From Moniliella sp. 'wahieum' (Eukaryota > Basidiomycota > Moniliellomycetes > Moniliellales > Moniliellaceae): a stretch of 64,000 nucleotides of DNA. Location of the stretch: contig RSEE01000063.1 in assembly GCA_003971905.1 (NCBI GenBank), forward strand, positions 62,001 to 126,000, read 5' to 3'. The position numbers and the translations under genes are program-made. The notes below the pieces were generated by a model that saw only the letters and a list, made by a program, of their open reading frames with translations, did not search any database and had not been told where the DNA came from. Below are positions 11,347 to 22,548 of the stretch, piece after piece. How positions within the stretch are numbered: the first letter of the stretch is position 1; the number at the start of each line of letters is the position of its first letter.

Positions 11347-12410
11347 ATGTCGCTTGCCTCTGCTGCGCCCCACCCTCCAGCTCGCCACGCCCTCCGACTC
11401 CACCGGCCTGTCGGGCCGCACGCCTGTGCGCGCGTGTGCATCCCGCCGCGCTCTTCACCATCCTCGACCACCACCTCCGCCGCCCCGACCCGACCGACGA
11501 CGAGGACGAGCCCGTGCCCGACTCGGTGATTGGTACCCTGCTCGGCACCGCGCCGACGGCGAGGTCGATGTCCTCTCTGCCTTTGCTGTCCCGCACGCCG
11601 TCTCGCCCGACCAGGTCTCGGTCGAGGTCGAGTACCATCGCCAAATGCTCGACTTGCACTTACGTGCCCACCCGGCAGAGCAGGTCGTTGGCTGGTACGC
11701 TACCGGCAGCGGCGCCACCCTTACCTCCCACTCTGCCCTGATCCATGACTTTTACAATCGCGAGACGGCCCCTTTTGATGCGGTCCATATCACCCTCGAC
11801 ACGGATCTCAAGGACGCCAACTTGGGCGTCAAAGCCTGGGTCTCGTATGTATCCCCCCCCCCGCCGTCCTTTGTTTTTTTTTGTACCTGGCGGCGTGGCC
11901 ATGTCTGGTTCCTTGCGTACTGACTCTTTTTTTTTTTTTTCTTCCCCCTTTCCCCTTAGCTCGCCTCTCTTTGGATTGACCTACAAGGCCTCCTCAGCCG
12001 CATTTAGCTCGATTCCCTTGACGCTCTCGTACGCCGCTTCGGAGCGGCCGGCATTCACCTTGTTGGCCAACCGACCGGGTCGCCCGTGTCGGACCTGGAC
12101 GCGCTCGCTGCCTCCCTCACCGAGGTACAGGTGCAACTGCGTCGTGTGCTGAGCTACGTGCACGCGGTGGGGGGGAGAACAAGAGGGGGACCCGGTGGTA
12201 GGTCGGTTCATCCTTGACTCAATTGCCAAGGTGCCCGTTGGTTCGGCTGGCGGTGCCGCCGCCACTGGCGACGAGGCCCAACCAACCTCCACGACGCAGT
12301 TGGAACAACTGTTCAACTCGCACTTGCAAGACGTACTGATGGTCTCTTACTTGGCCAACTTGGTCCGTGGCCAGGCAGAGGTCTCGTCGCGTCTCACTCT
12401 GTTGGCGTAG
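11347..12410 (+). CDS. EIF3F: Translation initiation factor eIF3 subunit f (MPN domain)
   Basis: The ATG sits in a good context (CACCATGTCG). An MPN domain follows: VHPAALFTILDHHLRR, VIGTLLGT, FAVPHAVSPDQVSVEVEYHRQM, VVGWYATGSG, HSALIHDFYNRET, then AVHITLDTDLKD. The JAMM zinc motif is not seen, as usual for eIF3f. The intron 11845-11959 (GTATGT donor, TTAG acceptor) joins KAWVS to SPLFGLTYKA. The C-terminal helices VSDLDALAASLTEVQVQLRR and VGRFILDSIAKVP and the family's final motif DVLMVSYLANLV precede TAG. eIF3f is a structural subunit of the eIF3 complex on the 40S ribosome. Breaks lie near 11440 and 11550, near 12080 and at a G7 run (12169-12175); all are in conserved protein, which points to base-calling error. 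Confidence 0.93.
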
Positions 12411-13421
12411 AAGGATGGTGCTACCTTCATCTTGCCCATCACGGACCTCCCCTGACCGCCTGCTTCCTTTGGGATGCGTTGGCCTCCCTCCCCTCCCCCT
12501 GCTCCTCCCCCCTGTCCCTACCTTTGCGATGGGAACGTAAAATGTACTTGTCTTTGCGGCATGCGAGTTGGGGCGAGGCTGGCACGAGGCCGGGGGAAAG
12601 CGAGGGTTCAGCGCAGAAGTGTACAACCGACAAGCAACGTGAACCATTGGCAGGAGGATGAGAAGGGGTTTGACAAGAGGTTTCTCCGTCTCTAGAGCCC
12701 ACCGCCGTACTGCTACATGTGGTGCTGCGCGTTAGCTCTGTGGTCGTCTGGGCTGCTCAACCGGGACACTCGCTAGTACCTTGGTGCCGACCCACCTGCC
12801 TGCCTACTTAGGACACTCCCAACCAGCACCCCGCATGGCATCAATGCACCGAAAAAAATATATAGGAAAGGATGGTGTAGAGGGGAATGGAGAATGCGGA
12901 AATCGATCACGAGTGGCATCGCACTGGCGCTATATTCATCGAGTTATCGAAATGCTGGCATGGCTGGGAGAAAAGGGGGTGTGTAAGAGCCACTCCATTA
13001 CACAGGAAAAGGTGTGGACTGGGGCTACTGGGGCCCATCACGCCCCCCACCCGCGTGTTACTGTACGGTCGCCAGGAAAGACAATTTTTGGCATACTTGG
13101 GGACTTTGCGAGCCGATCGGTAACAAGGACAAAGGCCACACGGCGGTACACAAGTAGAAGATGATGGTGTGTTGAGGAGCAGAAACCCGGCGCGGGTGTA
13201 ACATGTAACCCAGTACCACACCTACTCGTCGCACCGCCCTCCTCCCTTGTGCGATGGACAAAAGGTCGATGGGCGTGCGGTGCGAGGCGAACTATACAAT
13301 CACAACTGAGGATACGAACAAACGGAGGATGGCGACCATGGTCCCTCTCCCCCCGATCCCCGCTTCGCTCTCCTTGACCAAAAAGTATAGTCCGGGGGGG
13401 GGGGGGCTCGTTTTCCCTCCG

Positions 13422-13890
13422 AGAAAGACCTGTACCCTTGTGCTCACGCGTGCTTAGGGTATGCCCAGGTGCCAGCTGTGGACGAGACAGCCTGCCCTCT
13501 GGTGCCTACCTCAGATCTCAGAGAGAGAACTGGACCCTTGTGCTCACGCCTTGTTATTCAATGTATTTATCAGAGCCGCCCTGACATGTGACACTTGGCG
13601 CAGTGGCCTATAGTCCCGCCAGAGCCGAGCAAGACTGCAACCTAGTTTCTCCCAGAGAAAGAACTGGGCATGTGTGCTCCCGCGTAGTTAGTCATTCTGT
13701 AGTTGAGCAGGAGGCTAGCACGTGGTCCCAAACCTCAAGTTATTGCCTTGTCGAACTAGGAGTGGACTCTAGTTCGCGGGCCGCCTAGTCAGTCAGACTG
13801 AAGTCGAGCCGCACTGTCGCCTGGTGCGCTCGTTCAGACAGACAACTGGGCCATAGTTCGCCCGCCTATAGTAGTCAGTCCGACTAAACC
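13422..13890. repeat. Degenerate tandem repeat, about four units
   Basis: Four related blocks begin near 13422, 13520, 13655 and 13835. Each has GAGAAAGA-CTG or GACAGACAACTGG, then a CTTGTGCTCACG-like stretch and a TAGTTAGTCA-like stretch. The step is uneven (about 100-180), so the array is old or shuffled. No coding frame follows the repeat. Confidence 0.6.
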
Positions 13891-14055
13891 AACGCGTTAG
13901 TGTGCGGCACACTGGCTTTCCCGCACGGACCTCTACTTGGGCGTTGGGCTCCGCGCTACGCAAGGGCACGAACCGAAAGCAGTTAAATGGACTAGGGAAG
14001 CAAAAATCGGCAATGGCGCTCTGGTCGATGGGCTGAGATGGTCCGTGAGATCAAC

Positions 14056-14230
14056 GAGGAATAGAGTGGATGACATAGATGGGATGAATGAGATGGATAG
14101 GATGGAGGGAATAAATGGGATTCATAGAATGGATGCGATGGGAGGGTCCATGGGATCCATGAGACCGACGAGATGAATGGCAGGAGTGGGATGGGTGGCA
14201 TGTGGACATCGCGGGTGGCATGGGTGGTAT
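14056..14230. repeat. GGAT-rich minisatellite
   Basis: Words such as GATGGGAT, GAATGAGATGGATAGGAT and GGGATTCATAGAATGGATGC recur irregularly. The array ends at the GID5 stop codon and may form part of its 3' end. Confidence 0.7.
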
Positions 14231-14235
14231 GAGTG

Positions 14236-17078
14236 TCATCGCGCCCCCCCCGGTGGGGAGGTGAGCTGCTGGAGCAAAGCGAGCAGAGTGCGTGCGCGCG
14301 CTTGTAGGTCCACTACCTCCTCACACTCGACCAGTAACGCAGTTCCCTCTCCAGCCCAAACAGCTGCAACGTCCGCGCCGCGTCCCTTGCCATCGTCCGT
14401 TCCTCTGCCGCATCCGCACGCAGCAGGTTCAGCGCACACACCACCCCTGCGTCGCGCAGGCTCGCATACGAGTCGCTGAGCAGCGTCACCACCCCATCTA
14501 GTAAGTTGGGCCGGGCGAGGAGCGCCTGTCGTACTGCAACCCCTCCCGCCGCTAGGTTGGCTAGCGTCCATGCCGCCTGATCAATCCCCGTTGGCAACAC
14601 CATCTCGTGCACATAGTCTTGTAGCACTGCCTCGAGCAGGCCATAGATCCTTCCCCCCCCTGACCCAGTACCAGCGCCGTGTCTTCCTCCGTGGGCGCGA
14701 CTAAGTTGCGTACCATGCCCAATGCCTGTTCCTGTTCCCACCCGCCCACCTGCGCCGTGACGTACAGCTGTTCCCATCCGTACACGTCCATCACGCTCGC
14801 TTTGATTTGTGGATCGGTATTGTAGAGCAAGTTCTTGAGTACCCACAATGCGTTCACACGTACCTCCTCCACACTGTGCGCCGCCGCTGCCACCACTTGC
14901 GCCACGCACCCGTCTGGCCCGACCAACCGCGGCTTCATGGGGCTAAAGCTCAGTACCAGGTCGGCCAGAACGCCCAACGCCTCCACCAGCAAAATATCCT
15001 CGTCCTCTTCCCTTTTTGCTTCGCTCGACAGCGACGAGGACGGGGAGGAGGACAAGCAAAGAGGCGGACGGGGACGGGGACGAGGCAAAAGGGGAACAAT
15101 GGCCTCGGCGATACCTGCATCCAGTAGAGAGGTACGGAGGATCGTGACGCTGCGTGCTAATGAGCGCAAGAGTCGTACGCCAGCCACCTTGATCCCCAAG
15201 GGTGTATCGTGCGTCTTGAGACTGCGCACCACACGGGGCAAGATGGCTGGGGACGTATCAATGAGCAGGGTACGGATCATATCGGAGTCGTACGCCAGTG
15301 CGGCCAATGCGGACAGAGCCGCTTCGGCCAGCTGGGCCATGGCCTGTAGATGAGCCAGAATGGGCATAACGCCTTCCTCCTTAGCTCCGAGGAGGAAAGT
15401 ATGAGCGTGATCCCACACCCGCGCTAGTCGGGACACTGCATCCATCTCACGTGCCGCGCGTAACTGCAGATCCCCATCGTCTGCCACGAGGCGTGCAATC
15501 GCCCGAGCAGCCAACGTCTGGATGGCTTCGTCTCCCTCGTCCAGCAGGCCAACTAGGAGGAAGAGCACGTGGGCACTGGTGCGCGAGGTAAACGAGCGGG
15601 ATTTGATCAGGTACGCAAAACATGTCAGGGTTGCCACGCGTAGGCGGACGTTAGGGTGGGTGTGTAGGTCGAGCAAAAGCGAGGTGGGCAGAGCACAAGA
15701 AGGTGAGTTGCAGTGTAATAGTTGTCCACATACTTTTGGTTTGCCCCGAGCAATTTCCGCTAACATCCACGCAGCACTTTCTTGTACTCGCTCCGTGCCT
15801 TCTTCCAGTAACGCCACCAGCTGCGACAGCACGCTCCCATCTTCGTCTCGTCGCGGTGCGGCGCGAGTTATCCAGAAGAACGCGGGGGAAATGGCGAGCT
15901 CGGGCGGATCGACGGTAAGTCCAGGGAGCGGAGGAGGCGGGTCGAGGAAAGAGCCAAAAGCGAGTCGGAAATGCGAAAGGCAAGTATGGCGTCTTTGCGT
16001 TGGTCCGTCTCGGACAAGGGGTCGTACGGCTCGGCCTCGCTCGACGCCGAGGGAGGTGTGGAAATAAGTGAAGGGACCGCCAACGTGGCCGAGAACAAGT
16101 TACACATCCAGCGCTGCGCTCGCCACACGGTCCCGGTCTTCCCCAAACACTAGCATTGGCGAGAACAAGTTGGGAAGAAAGAGGATGGAGCACAAGAGCT
16201 GCACTTGGTCCGGTTCGTAGAGGTAGTGGATCGCGCGGCGGAGCTGAGCACGAACGTGGTCGTCAGTGGGGGTGGCGCTGGTCCCCTCCTCTGTCGGGGG
16301 AGGTAGTAAGTCAGGAATCTGCGGGGGACGGACGAGGGCTGGTGTGGTGGACCAGAGGATCGTGGATGGGGAGGGAAGGAGAGTGACTTGCGCGCGGCGA
16401 AGGAACGCCAACGACCAGGAGAAGGACGCGATAGCGTACTCTCCGCCATGGAGAAGTACGCACGGCCGTAGCCCATGCCGGTCCGGGAGGGAGCCGTAGC
16501 CAGCGGGGCGAGCAGAGTGAAGAGGGAGGCAAGTGTGCGCGTCAGCGCGTGGAGGGTCCGGATCAGCTCGGTGAGCATAGCGGCCCCTGGGGAATCCTCA
16601 TCGATCGGGGCGGACAGCCAGCGTCGGCGGCGCGATGCAGCTCGGTACAGGTCGCGTGGAGGGCGGTGAGCAGGACGTGGGGGATGCCGGCAGATAGGAG
16701 AGCTGCGCGGAGAGCACGGGAGGATGCGGCGCTCTGGGCGAGCAGGCCGAGCAGGGCAGCAGTCTGCGTGCGCACCTGGGCGGCGGGGAGAGAGCGAACG
16801 GGCCGGGTAACGAGCCCGACACACGTCGACAGCGAGCCGGGCTGAGTGGCCCAGGCGACCTTGCGTGAGTGGTGGCCCACGATGGCATCGCGTATGCGGC
16901 GCAGCTGGTCCAGCTGGAGAAGGATGGGGGCGTCGTCGTCGTCGGCTGCGGCATGGGCATCGGGAGCGGCGTCGAGTCCAGCACGGCCAGCAGGCGTGGG
17001 ACTGGGACTGGCGTGCGGCGGCGACACGGACACCGTCGCCGACGCCGGCACGGGCACCGGGAGCGGCATGGGCACCAT
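14236..17078 (-). CDS. GID5: GID5/ARMC8-type armadillo-repeat subunit of the GID/CTLH ubiquitin ligase
   Basis: An almost all-helical armadillo-repeat protein. Early motifs are LQLDQLRRIRDAIVGHHSRK and QTAALLGLLAQSAASSRALR. The middle has LVALLEEGTERVQESAAWML, AAREMDAVSRLARVW and ALSALAALAYDSDMIRTLL. Late motifs LWVLKNLLYNTDPQIKASV, GMVRNLV, AAWTLANLAAGG and CALNLLRADAAEERTM match ARMC8/Vid28. The end is ALLQQLTSPPGGAR, stop 14238-14236. Start M at 17078 opens a Pro/Val-rich leader ahead of the first repeat. An Arg/Pro and acidic insert lies near 15000-15090. In yeast GID5 recruits the substrate receptor Gid4 to the GID ligase, which degrades gluconeogenic enzymes when sugar returns. The N-terminal third (15850-16600) is broken among frames. 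The gene is divergent from NUP82. Confidence 0.85.
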
Positions 17079-17323
17079 CCTGTGTGTGCGTGGGCGTTGT
17101 GGGTTCGAGGCTCGTAGCGGCTGGGCGACGATAAAGCCGGCGCCGTGCACGGGCTGCTGCTGACATAAGCCCACGTTGCACCGACTTTGCTTGCCCCGTC
17201 GCACTGGCATACATCCCGTCGCCCACCCCCCCCCCACCACCACCACCACCACCCACCCCCCCCCGCCGCCATGCCCACCCCCCCCCGACGTCCCCCTACT
17301 CGGCCACGTGGCTCGAGACGCAG
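17079..17323. promoter_or_regulatory. Divergent promoter between GID5 and NUP82
   Basis: Only 245 bases separate the two start codons, so the space must serve both genes. It contains a CCACCA run (about 17235-17258) and long C runs before the NUP82 ATG. No TATA box is evident. The call rests on gene layout. Confidence 0.55.
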
Positions 17324-20300
17324 ATGCCCCGCCACCCCATCTTCACTCTCCCTGCCGGCGCCGGCGCCGTCCCCCTTCTGCCTGGCCGTGCCAGTCTGCT
17401 GGCCGTCCGCGGCACCGACCTGCTCCTCGCCGTCAACCTCCCGCCCGCCACGCCCGCCGCTGCGCCCCAGTGCGAGCTGCGCATCGCATCCCTCCTGCCC
17501 CCGCCCCCTGGCACACAGCCCAGTTACCGCCCCCTCGCACCGCGTGTCCCCTTCTTCGTCCAGGCCATCGTGCCCAGCCCCACGGGCAAGGTCCTCGCCG
17601 TTGTCGGCGACTCGCAGCTGTGCGTCGTTATTCTCCCTCGCCACGGCTGGGCCACCCACGTGCCTGTCGCATCCGACATATCTGCTTCCCTTGGCGCTTC
17701 TACCGCCCCTGTTGGCCCCGAACTCTCCGCCAGCATCGTTCCCATTGGCAGCTTTTATCACACGAAGGGCTCCCCGCGCATCGCCAAGGCCTCCTGGCAT
17801 CCTTGGGGCAACGCAGCCTCCTCACTCCTCGTCCTCACTGCCGATGCGATTTTCCGCGAATACGACATCTCTACCGACCCTACCGAGCCGGCACAGACTG
17901 TCTCCTTCCTCCCCAGCGTCGCCGATGGCCTTGACACCGCCACCCGCCCGCCCGACCATCTTGGCCGCTCTGTCTCCCGTGCCCGTTCCGCCACGCCTAA
18001 TGCTTCTTTTGTTGACCGCATGGGCCGCCTGGGCTTGGACGATGATCAAGATGCCACAACCGCCGTTAGCTTTTCGCTGAGTCCCGCACTGGAGCCTCCG
18101 CCGCCGTCGATCGGAGAGCAAGATGTCCGTCCGCCCATTGGCTGGCGTGGGGGGGCCCACTGGAGGTATTGCACTGATGAAGAATGGAGACGTTTGGAAG
18201 CTGTGCCCATTATGCCTCGAAAGCGTACGTGATTCCCTTTGTTCTGTTCCGTTTGTTTCTGCCTCGGGTTCGACCTAACCTATACGATTGTATGTTAGAC
18301 TATCCCTCCATCCTACGTCCGCCACTAGCTACTTTGTCAAGCTTCAAAGTCAAACCTCTCTGGGCGACAGACGGACTTGGCGTGCGGTATGCCCGAGGCC
18401 TGACCCAGCAAGCGCACGATGCGCTTCTGGGACTCGACACGGCCAACACCTCTTGGGCAAAATCAACCTCAACGACAACACGCACGTCCGGGGGGAACGT
18501 TGGAATTGCCTCCCGGTTTGGGTGCGGACGACGAGCCTGTTCTTCTCCACCCCCCGCATCTGCCCCTGGACCCGAAACCGGCGCCCCGCGGACCCTTCCT
18601 GTATCGGCCTGCGCCAATCGAACTAAGCGAGGTACGGGAGCCCGGTGCGACCGACCTGCTCGCCACGCGTCTCACGGCAGGCGAGGCGGCATTGGACTTG
18701 CTGGTGATCACGATGGACGATGGGCGAGTGGATGTGTGTGTGGTGGACGACTCGGTGGGCGCACGTTGGCGCACCAAGCCCCCCAAGGCGGCCCATTGGC
18801 TTCCTCGCAGCTTCGATCCCAGAGAAAGCGGCCCGGAAGAATCGCGCTGTCGGACTCGGAGTCCGAGAGTGGAGACGAGGCCGGTGTGCAGAGTCGTTGG
18901 GATGGCACGCTGACCCAGACATCAGTCAAGGTGGAGGTAGAAGAAGGTGGACGAGACCCTGAACCTGTGCTGTCAGTGTACGAATCGGTCGATCTAGGCA
19001 TCGCTAAACAAGTTGAACAAACTGGCTACCGTCCTGTCAGTGTGGTGCGCGACCCAATGTACCCGGATCAGGTGTACATTACCACCCGGCCGGTGTGCAT
19101 GCTCTCTCGTTCCACCCATGGGGGGAAAACTGGTTCGTTTCTGGAACCAAGCGCACGGACCTGACTTTACGGAGCTCCATGCGTTCCTGCACCAACAGCT
19201 ATCCTCTACGATCGGCTGGCTCGTTGCCACCTCGGGCTCAACCGAGCTGACAGAGTCGTCCCAGCCGGGCCAGCCGGTGGTTGGGTTCACCGTCTTGGCC
19301 GACGTGTATCTTTCCTACACGATGCTGGCAGTGACAGCCGACTTGCAACTGGTCGGGCGGGAATTTCAGTTCCGCACCGACGGTCTCGAGGCGGCGCAGG
19401 ATGTGACCCAGGATGCGGCGGCGACTCAACTTGACCAGCCGGCGTACACGTATCATTCGCTTCTTGATCAGGAAGGGCCGTTCCGTGTGCCAGAACCGTT
19501 GGCCAGCTCGGGTCTACCTTCTCGCCCGCGCTTGACGGCGGCGCGGAATTCGGTAAGGAACTAACTGTGACGCCTGACTCGCTGCGCTTCCTGGGCAAGG
19601 TGGCTCAGAGTTTGCGTGCGGAAATTCGCACGATTGCCTCGGCATCAGTCAAGGTGCAAGGTCGATTGCTGTTGCAGGACAAGGAGCTGACGCGGCAAGT
19701 AGACAAGGTCAAAACGATGGCGACCAGGACAGGGAGATGGAGGAAGATCGGACGCGTCTCAACGACCGTCTTACGCGGCTGGAACAGTCCCAGTCGGCCC
19801 TGGTCGCACGCTTGGACCGCACCCTGCAGCGTCTGCATACCGCGCACCAACCCGAGGTGAGCGTGTACGAGCGAGCATGGTTCACTGAGCTGGAGCGGCT
19901 CGCGCGACTGGTCGGGGTAGACCCAGACCCAGCGCCGGCATCCGCGCTGCGCACGGCGTCGGGCGCATTTGCCCGTGCGCCCTCGGCGGCACTGGGACGG
20001 ACCGAGGCAGCGCAAACGCTCAACGCAAGATTGACCAATTGGAAGCGCAGCTGGACCTCATCCGCCCGGAACTGGAGGCTCAGCAACTGACTCGCCACGT
20101 GCAGGCAGCCACGTCGACGCGGGACCGGCTCGGGGCGAGTCAGCTGGACAAGATCAAGCGCGCGCTGGTGGAGCAGTATGTACACGATCCGGGGGGGGGG
20201 AGGGGAAGTGGGGGGGGGATGCTGACGGCTGTGGAACGCAGGACGGCGGTGGTGGCGGAGGCGCGGGAGCGGACGCAGGATCTGCTGGCGGCGTGGCGCC

Positions 20301-20392
20301 GCGGGGCTCAGCTCGGCGTAGGCGATGGGCTGCGTGGGCGCGTGGACGAGTGTACAGACGCCGCAATCGATACGAGTATGCAGTACATATAA
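17324..20392 (+). CDS. NUP82: Nucleoporin NUP82 (Nup88 family)
   Basis: Starts MPRHPIFTLPAGAGAVPLL. An N-terminal beta-propeller follows: PFFVQAIVPSPTGKVLAVVG, KASWHPWGNAASSLLVLTAD and DAIFREYDI are the family's signature. A 74-nt intron (18225-18298, GTACGT donor, TTAG acceptor) joins the KNGDVWKLCPIMPRK blade to HYPSILRPPLATLSSFK. Later blades include VSMDDGRVDVCVVDD, VRFWNQAHGPDFTELH and FTVLADVYLSYTMLAVTADL. From about 19570 a helical C-terminus (LRFLGKVAQSLRAEIRTIAS, RTRLNDRLTRLEQSQ, AQLDLIRPELEAQQLTRHVQ) forms the coiled coil that binds Nup159 and Nsp1. NUP82 anchors the cytoplasmic mRNA-export platform of the nuclear pore. Frame changes occur near 18500, 18830, 19100, 19560, 19720 and 20030. 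The stop is at 20390-20392. Confidence 0.88.
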
Positions 20393-20594
20393 TAACTATA
20401 CTTGGAATATGCGGTTGGGAGTTGGCGTGTGCTCCGCAGCGGAATGGGCCCTTCCGCCCTGCTTCCCCACACCGCTGCGTTTGGCCCCCCTGGGAGCGCC
20501 CGGCTGAAACGTTCATCTGCGCCGATCTTCTCACCTTCTCAATGTAACCACCGCCTCGCGACTGCGCTCGCTGGACTGCCACTCTCAGCCCCCC

Positions 20595-21954
20595 ATGTGC
20601 TGTGCGTCTGCGCGTCTGCGCGCCCCACCGTCCTGCGCGTGCGCCCCAACATCCGCCCCCCCAACACAATCCCCGCCGCCGCCTCTCTCCACCGCCCCCC
20701 CGCCACGCGTCATCTTCTCCGGCATCCAGCCCACCGGCATCCCGCACCTGGGCAACTACCTCGGCGCCCTCCGCAACTGGGTCCAGCTCCAGCAGAACGC
20801 CCGCCCCGACGACACGCTCCTCTTTCCTCTGTCGCCCTCCATGCCCTCACCATGCCCACAGCCCCGCCGTGCTCCAGAACGAGCGGCGCGAGATGCTCGC
20901 GACGCTGCTGGCCATCGGCCTCGACCCCACCCGCTCCATCATCTTCCAACAGGAGGATGTGGCGGAACACGCGCTGCTCAGCTGGATCCTTAGTTGCCAA
21001 GCCTCCTTCGGTCGTCTGCGGCGCATCACCACGTGGAAATCTAAGATTGCCATTGCGTCCGGGACTGGGACTGGGGCCACTGGCACGGACTCGTCCCACC
21101 CCCCTTCTCCTTCCTCTGCCGCCGAAGCGGAGCAGGACGAGCAAGCGGACGATGCAGAGGGTAACCTCAACCTCGGCCTCTTCTCGTACCCTGTCCTCCA
21201 GGCCGCTGATATCCTCCTGTACCGCGCTAACCCATGTCCCCGTGGGAGAGGACCAGATCCAGCACCTCGAGCTCTCCCGCGCCCTGGCCAAACGGTTCAA
21301 CCAGGTGTAACAAGACGCGTCTCTTCCACCTCCCACTCACTTGATTAGTACGCCCCCCCCCTATCCCCACCTCCCTTGTCTTGCTTTTACCCGTGCCTGT
21401 CTTTGGCTGTCTTTGCCTTTGGCTATACTTTGCCTCTCGCGCGTATAGGCTACCCGGATAACGAATGCCCACTAATGCCCCAATCCATCCTCCTGCAGCT
21501 CCTACCGCCGCCTCTCTTCGCTGCCGACCCATCGCAGAAAATGTCCAAGTCAGCGCCGGATGCCAACTCGCGCATCATGCTCACCGACCCACCCGATACC
21601 GTCGCGCGCAAAATCAAGAAAGCCGTGACGGACTCGGAGCGGGTATTATCGTACGACCCTGACTCTCGGCCGGGGGTAGCAACGTTACTGGAGATCATCT
21701 CGAGTCTACAGGGCGATACTACACCTGCTGCCGTGGCTACAGAGCTGAATGCGCGTCGGGCGGACTGGTCACATTGAAAGAACGTGCGACCGAAGTGGTC
21801 AACGAGACTTTACGTCCGATCCAAGAGGAACTCACTAGGGTTCATCGTGACCCGGCCTTCTTGGATCAAGTCGCGGCTGAGGGTAAGCAAAGGCCCAGGC
21901 TCGTGCGCAGGATACCATGCGCCAGGTCAAGGCCGCGCCGTTGGTATCCTGTAG
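20595..21954 (+). CDS. MSW1: Tryptophanyl-tRNA synthetase, mitochondrial
   Basis: Class I synthetase with both signatures: [20 protein letters not shown] (the HIGH box is HLGN) and QKMSKSAPD (KMSKS). Between them are [55 protein letters not shown] and [20 protein letters not shown]. After the KMSKS loop come [30 protein letters not shown] and a C-terminal helix [15 protein letters not shown]. Bacterial-type length and order, with a Cys/Ala/Pro-rich leader before the first strand, indicate the mitochondrial enzyme, which charges mitochondrial tRNA-Trp. An intron probably spans about 21306-21447; its exact ends are unclear and the segment before KMSKS is poorly resolved. Frame changes occur near 20840, 21225, 21775 and at the very end. 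The assignment as TrpRS is firm. Confidence 0.9.
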
Positions 21955-22548
21955 CACGGTGGTTTGGTTTTGACCGCATCCCGATCCCTATCCCATGCGA
22001 GACAGCAATCAAGCTCAAGAACTGGAGATCAACATTTAATAGGCAATAGCGATGGAATAATGATTGCTGGGGAGCGATAGTAGAGATGAACGGGGAGGGA
22101 GGAGGAGGGAGTGAGGAATGGAAGATTAAGAGCTACGACGGCCGAGGTTTCGAGAAGAAGGCCTGAGGCGCGCCGGACAACCACGCTTCCCCCCCCCGAA
22201 CGCAACCAGCGGCGCTAGCTGCTGGATGCAAGTGGCTGGGAGCGCCAGAGTCCGGCTAGGCCCTTTGCACACTGCACTGCACTAGTGTCATAGTGTCCCA
22301 CCACACGTCCGGGAGATCTGATCGGGTCAGGTCCAACGTTCAACGTTCACGTGTTTGCCGTTCACCGTTCACCCGGGCGTCAATCGGGACTGGGGAACCC
22401 AAGATGGGGCCATGAGCAGATGGGCAATCGAACCTATGCGACCGCATCCGCATGGAGGCAACGCAATGCAACGCAATGCAAGTTCCCGGCGCAGAGGCGA
22501 GCAAGCGATCACGCCTGAGCACAGGTTGGTGCGGCCGTACTCCTCCCC
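21955..22548. other. Intergenic region between two convergent genes
   Basis: Probably the 3' ends of the Trp-tRNA synthetase and SQS1 genes. Contains AGGCCTG near 22158, two heptad pairs at 22335-22373 and a GCAACGCAAT decamer pair near 22453. No gene is supported. Confidence 0.5.
22335..22373. repeat. Heptad arrays (AACGTTC x2, CCGTTCA x2)
   Basis: AACGTTC AACGTTC is followed 9 bases later by CCGTTCA CCGTTCA, each with an exact 7-base step. AACGTT is palindromic; CCGTTCA is a non-palindromic relative. Confidence 0.8.

Larger units (their letters stand above)
12411..14235. other. Intergenic region with degenerate tandem repeats
   Basis: No conserved protein found. It holds the 3' flank of eIF3f, a G10 run near 13396, a decayed repeat of about four units (13422-13890) and a GGAT-type minisatellite (14056-14230) that runs up to the GID5 stop. 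An ACATGTG ACACTTG pair of the heptad type lies near 13583. Confidence 0.5.

Noticed and set aside
10673-11659. A 328-codon minus-strand frame spanning the end of the 8645 gene and the start of eIF3f
   Set aside because: Antisense of two better supported plus-strand genes; its content is the complement of eIF3f codons and Arg/His-rich low complexity.
17187-18080. A 297-codon plus frame overlapping NUP82
   Set aside because: Overlaps the conserved NUP82 frame and consists of Pro/Ser/Ala runs typical of an off-frame reading.
22420-22445. Possible tRNA T-arm (GGTTCGATT on the minus strand)
   Set aside because: Flanking bases cannot form the five-base T stem and no cloverleaf surrounds it.
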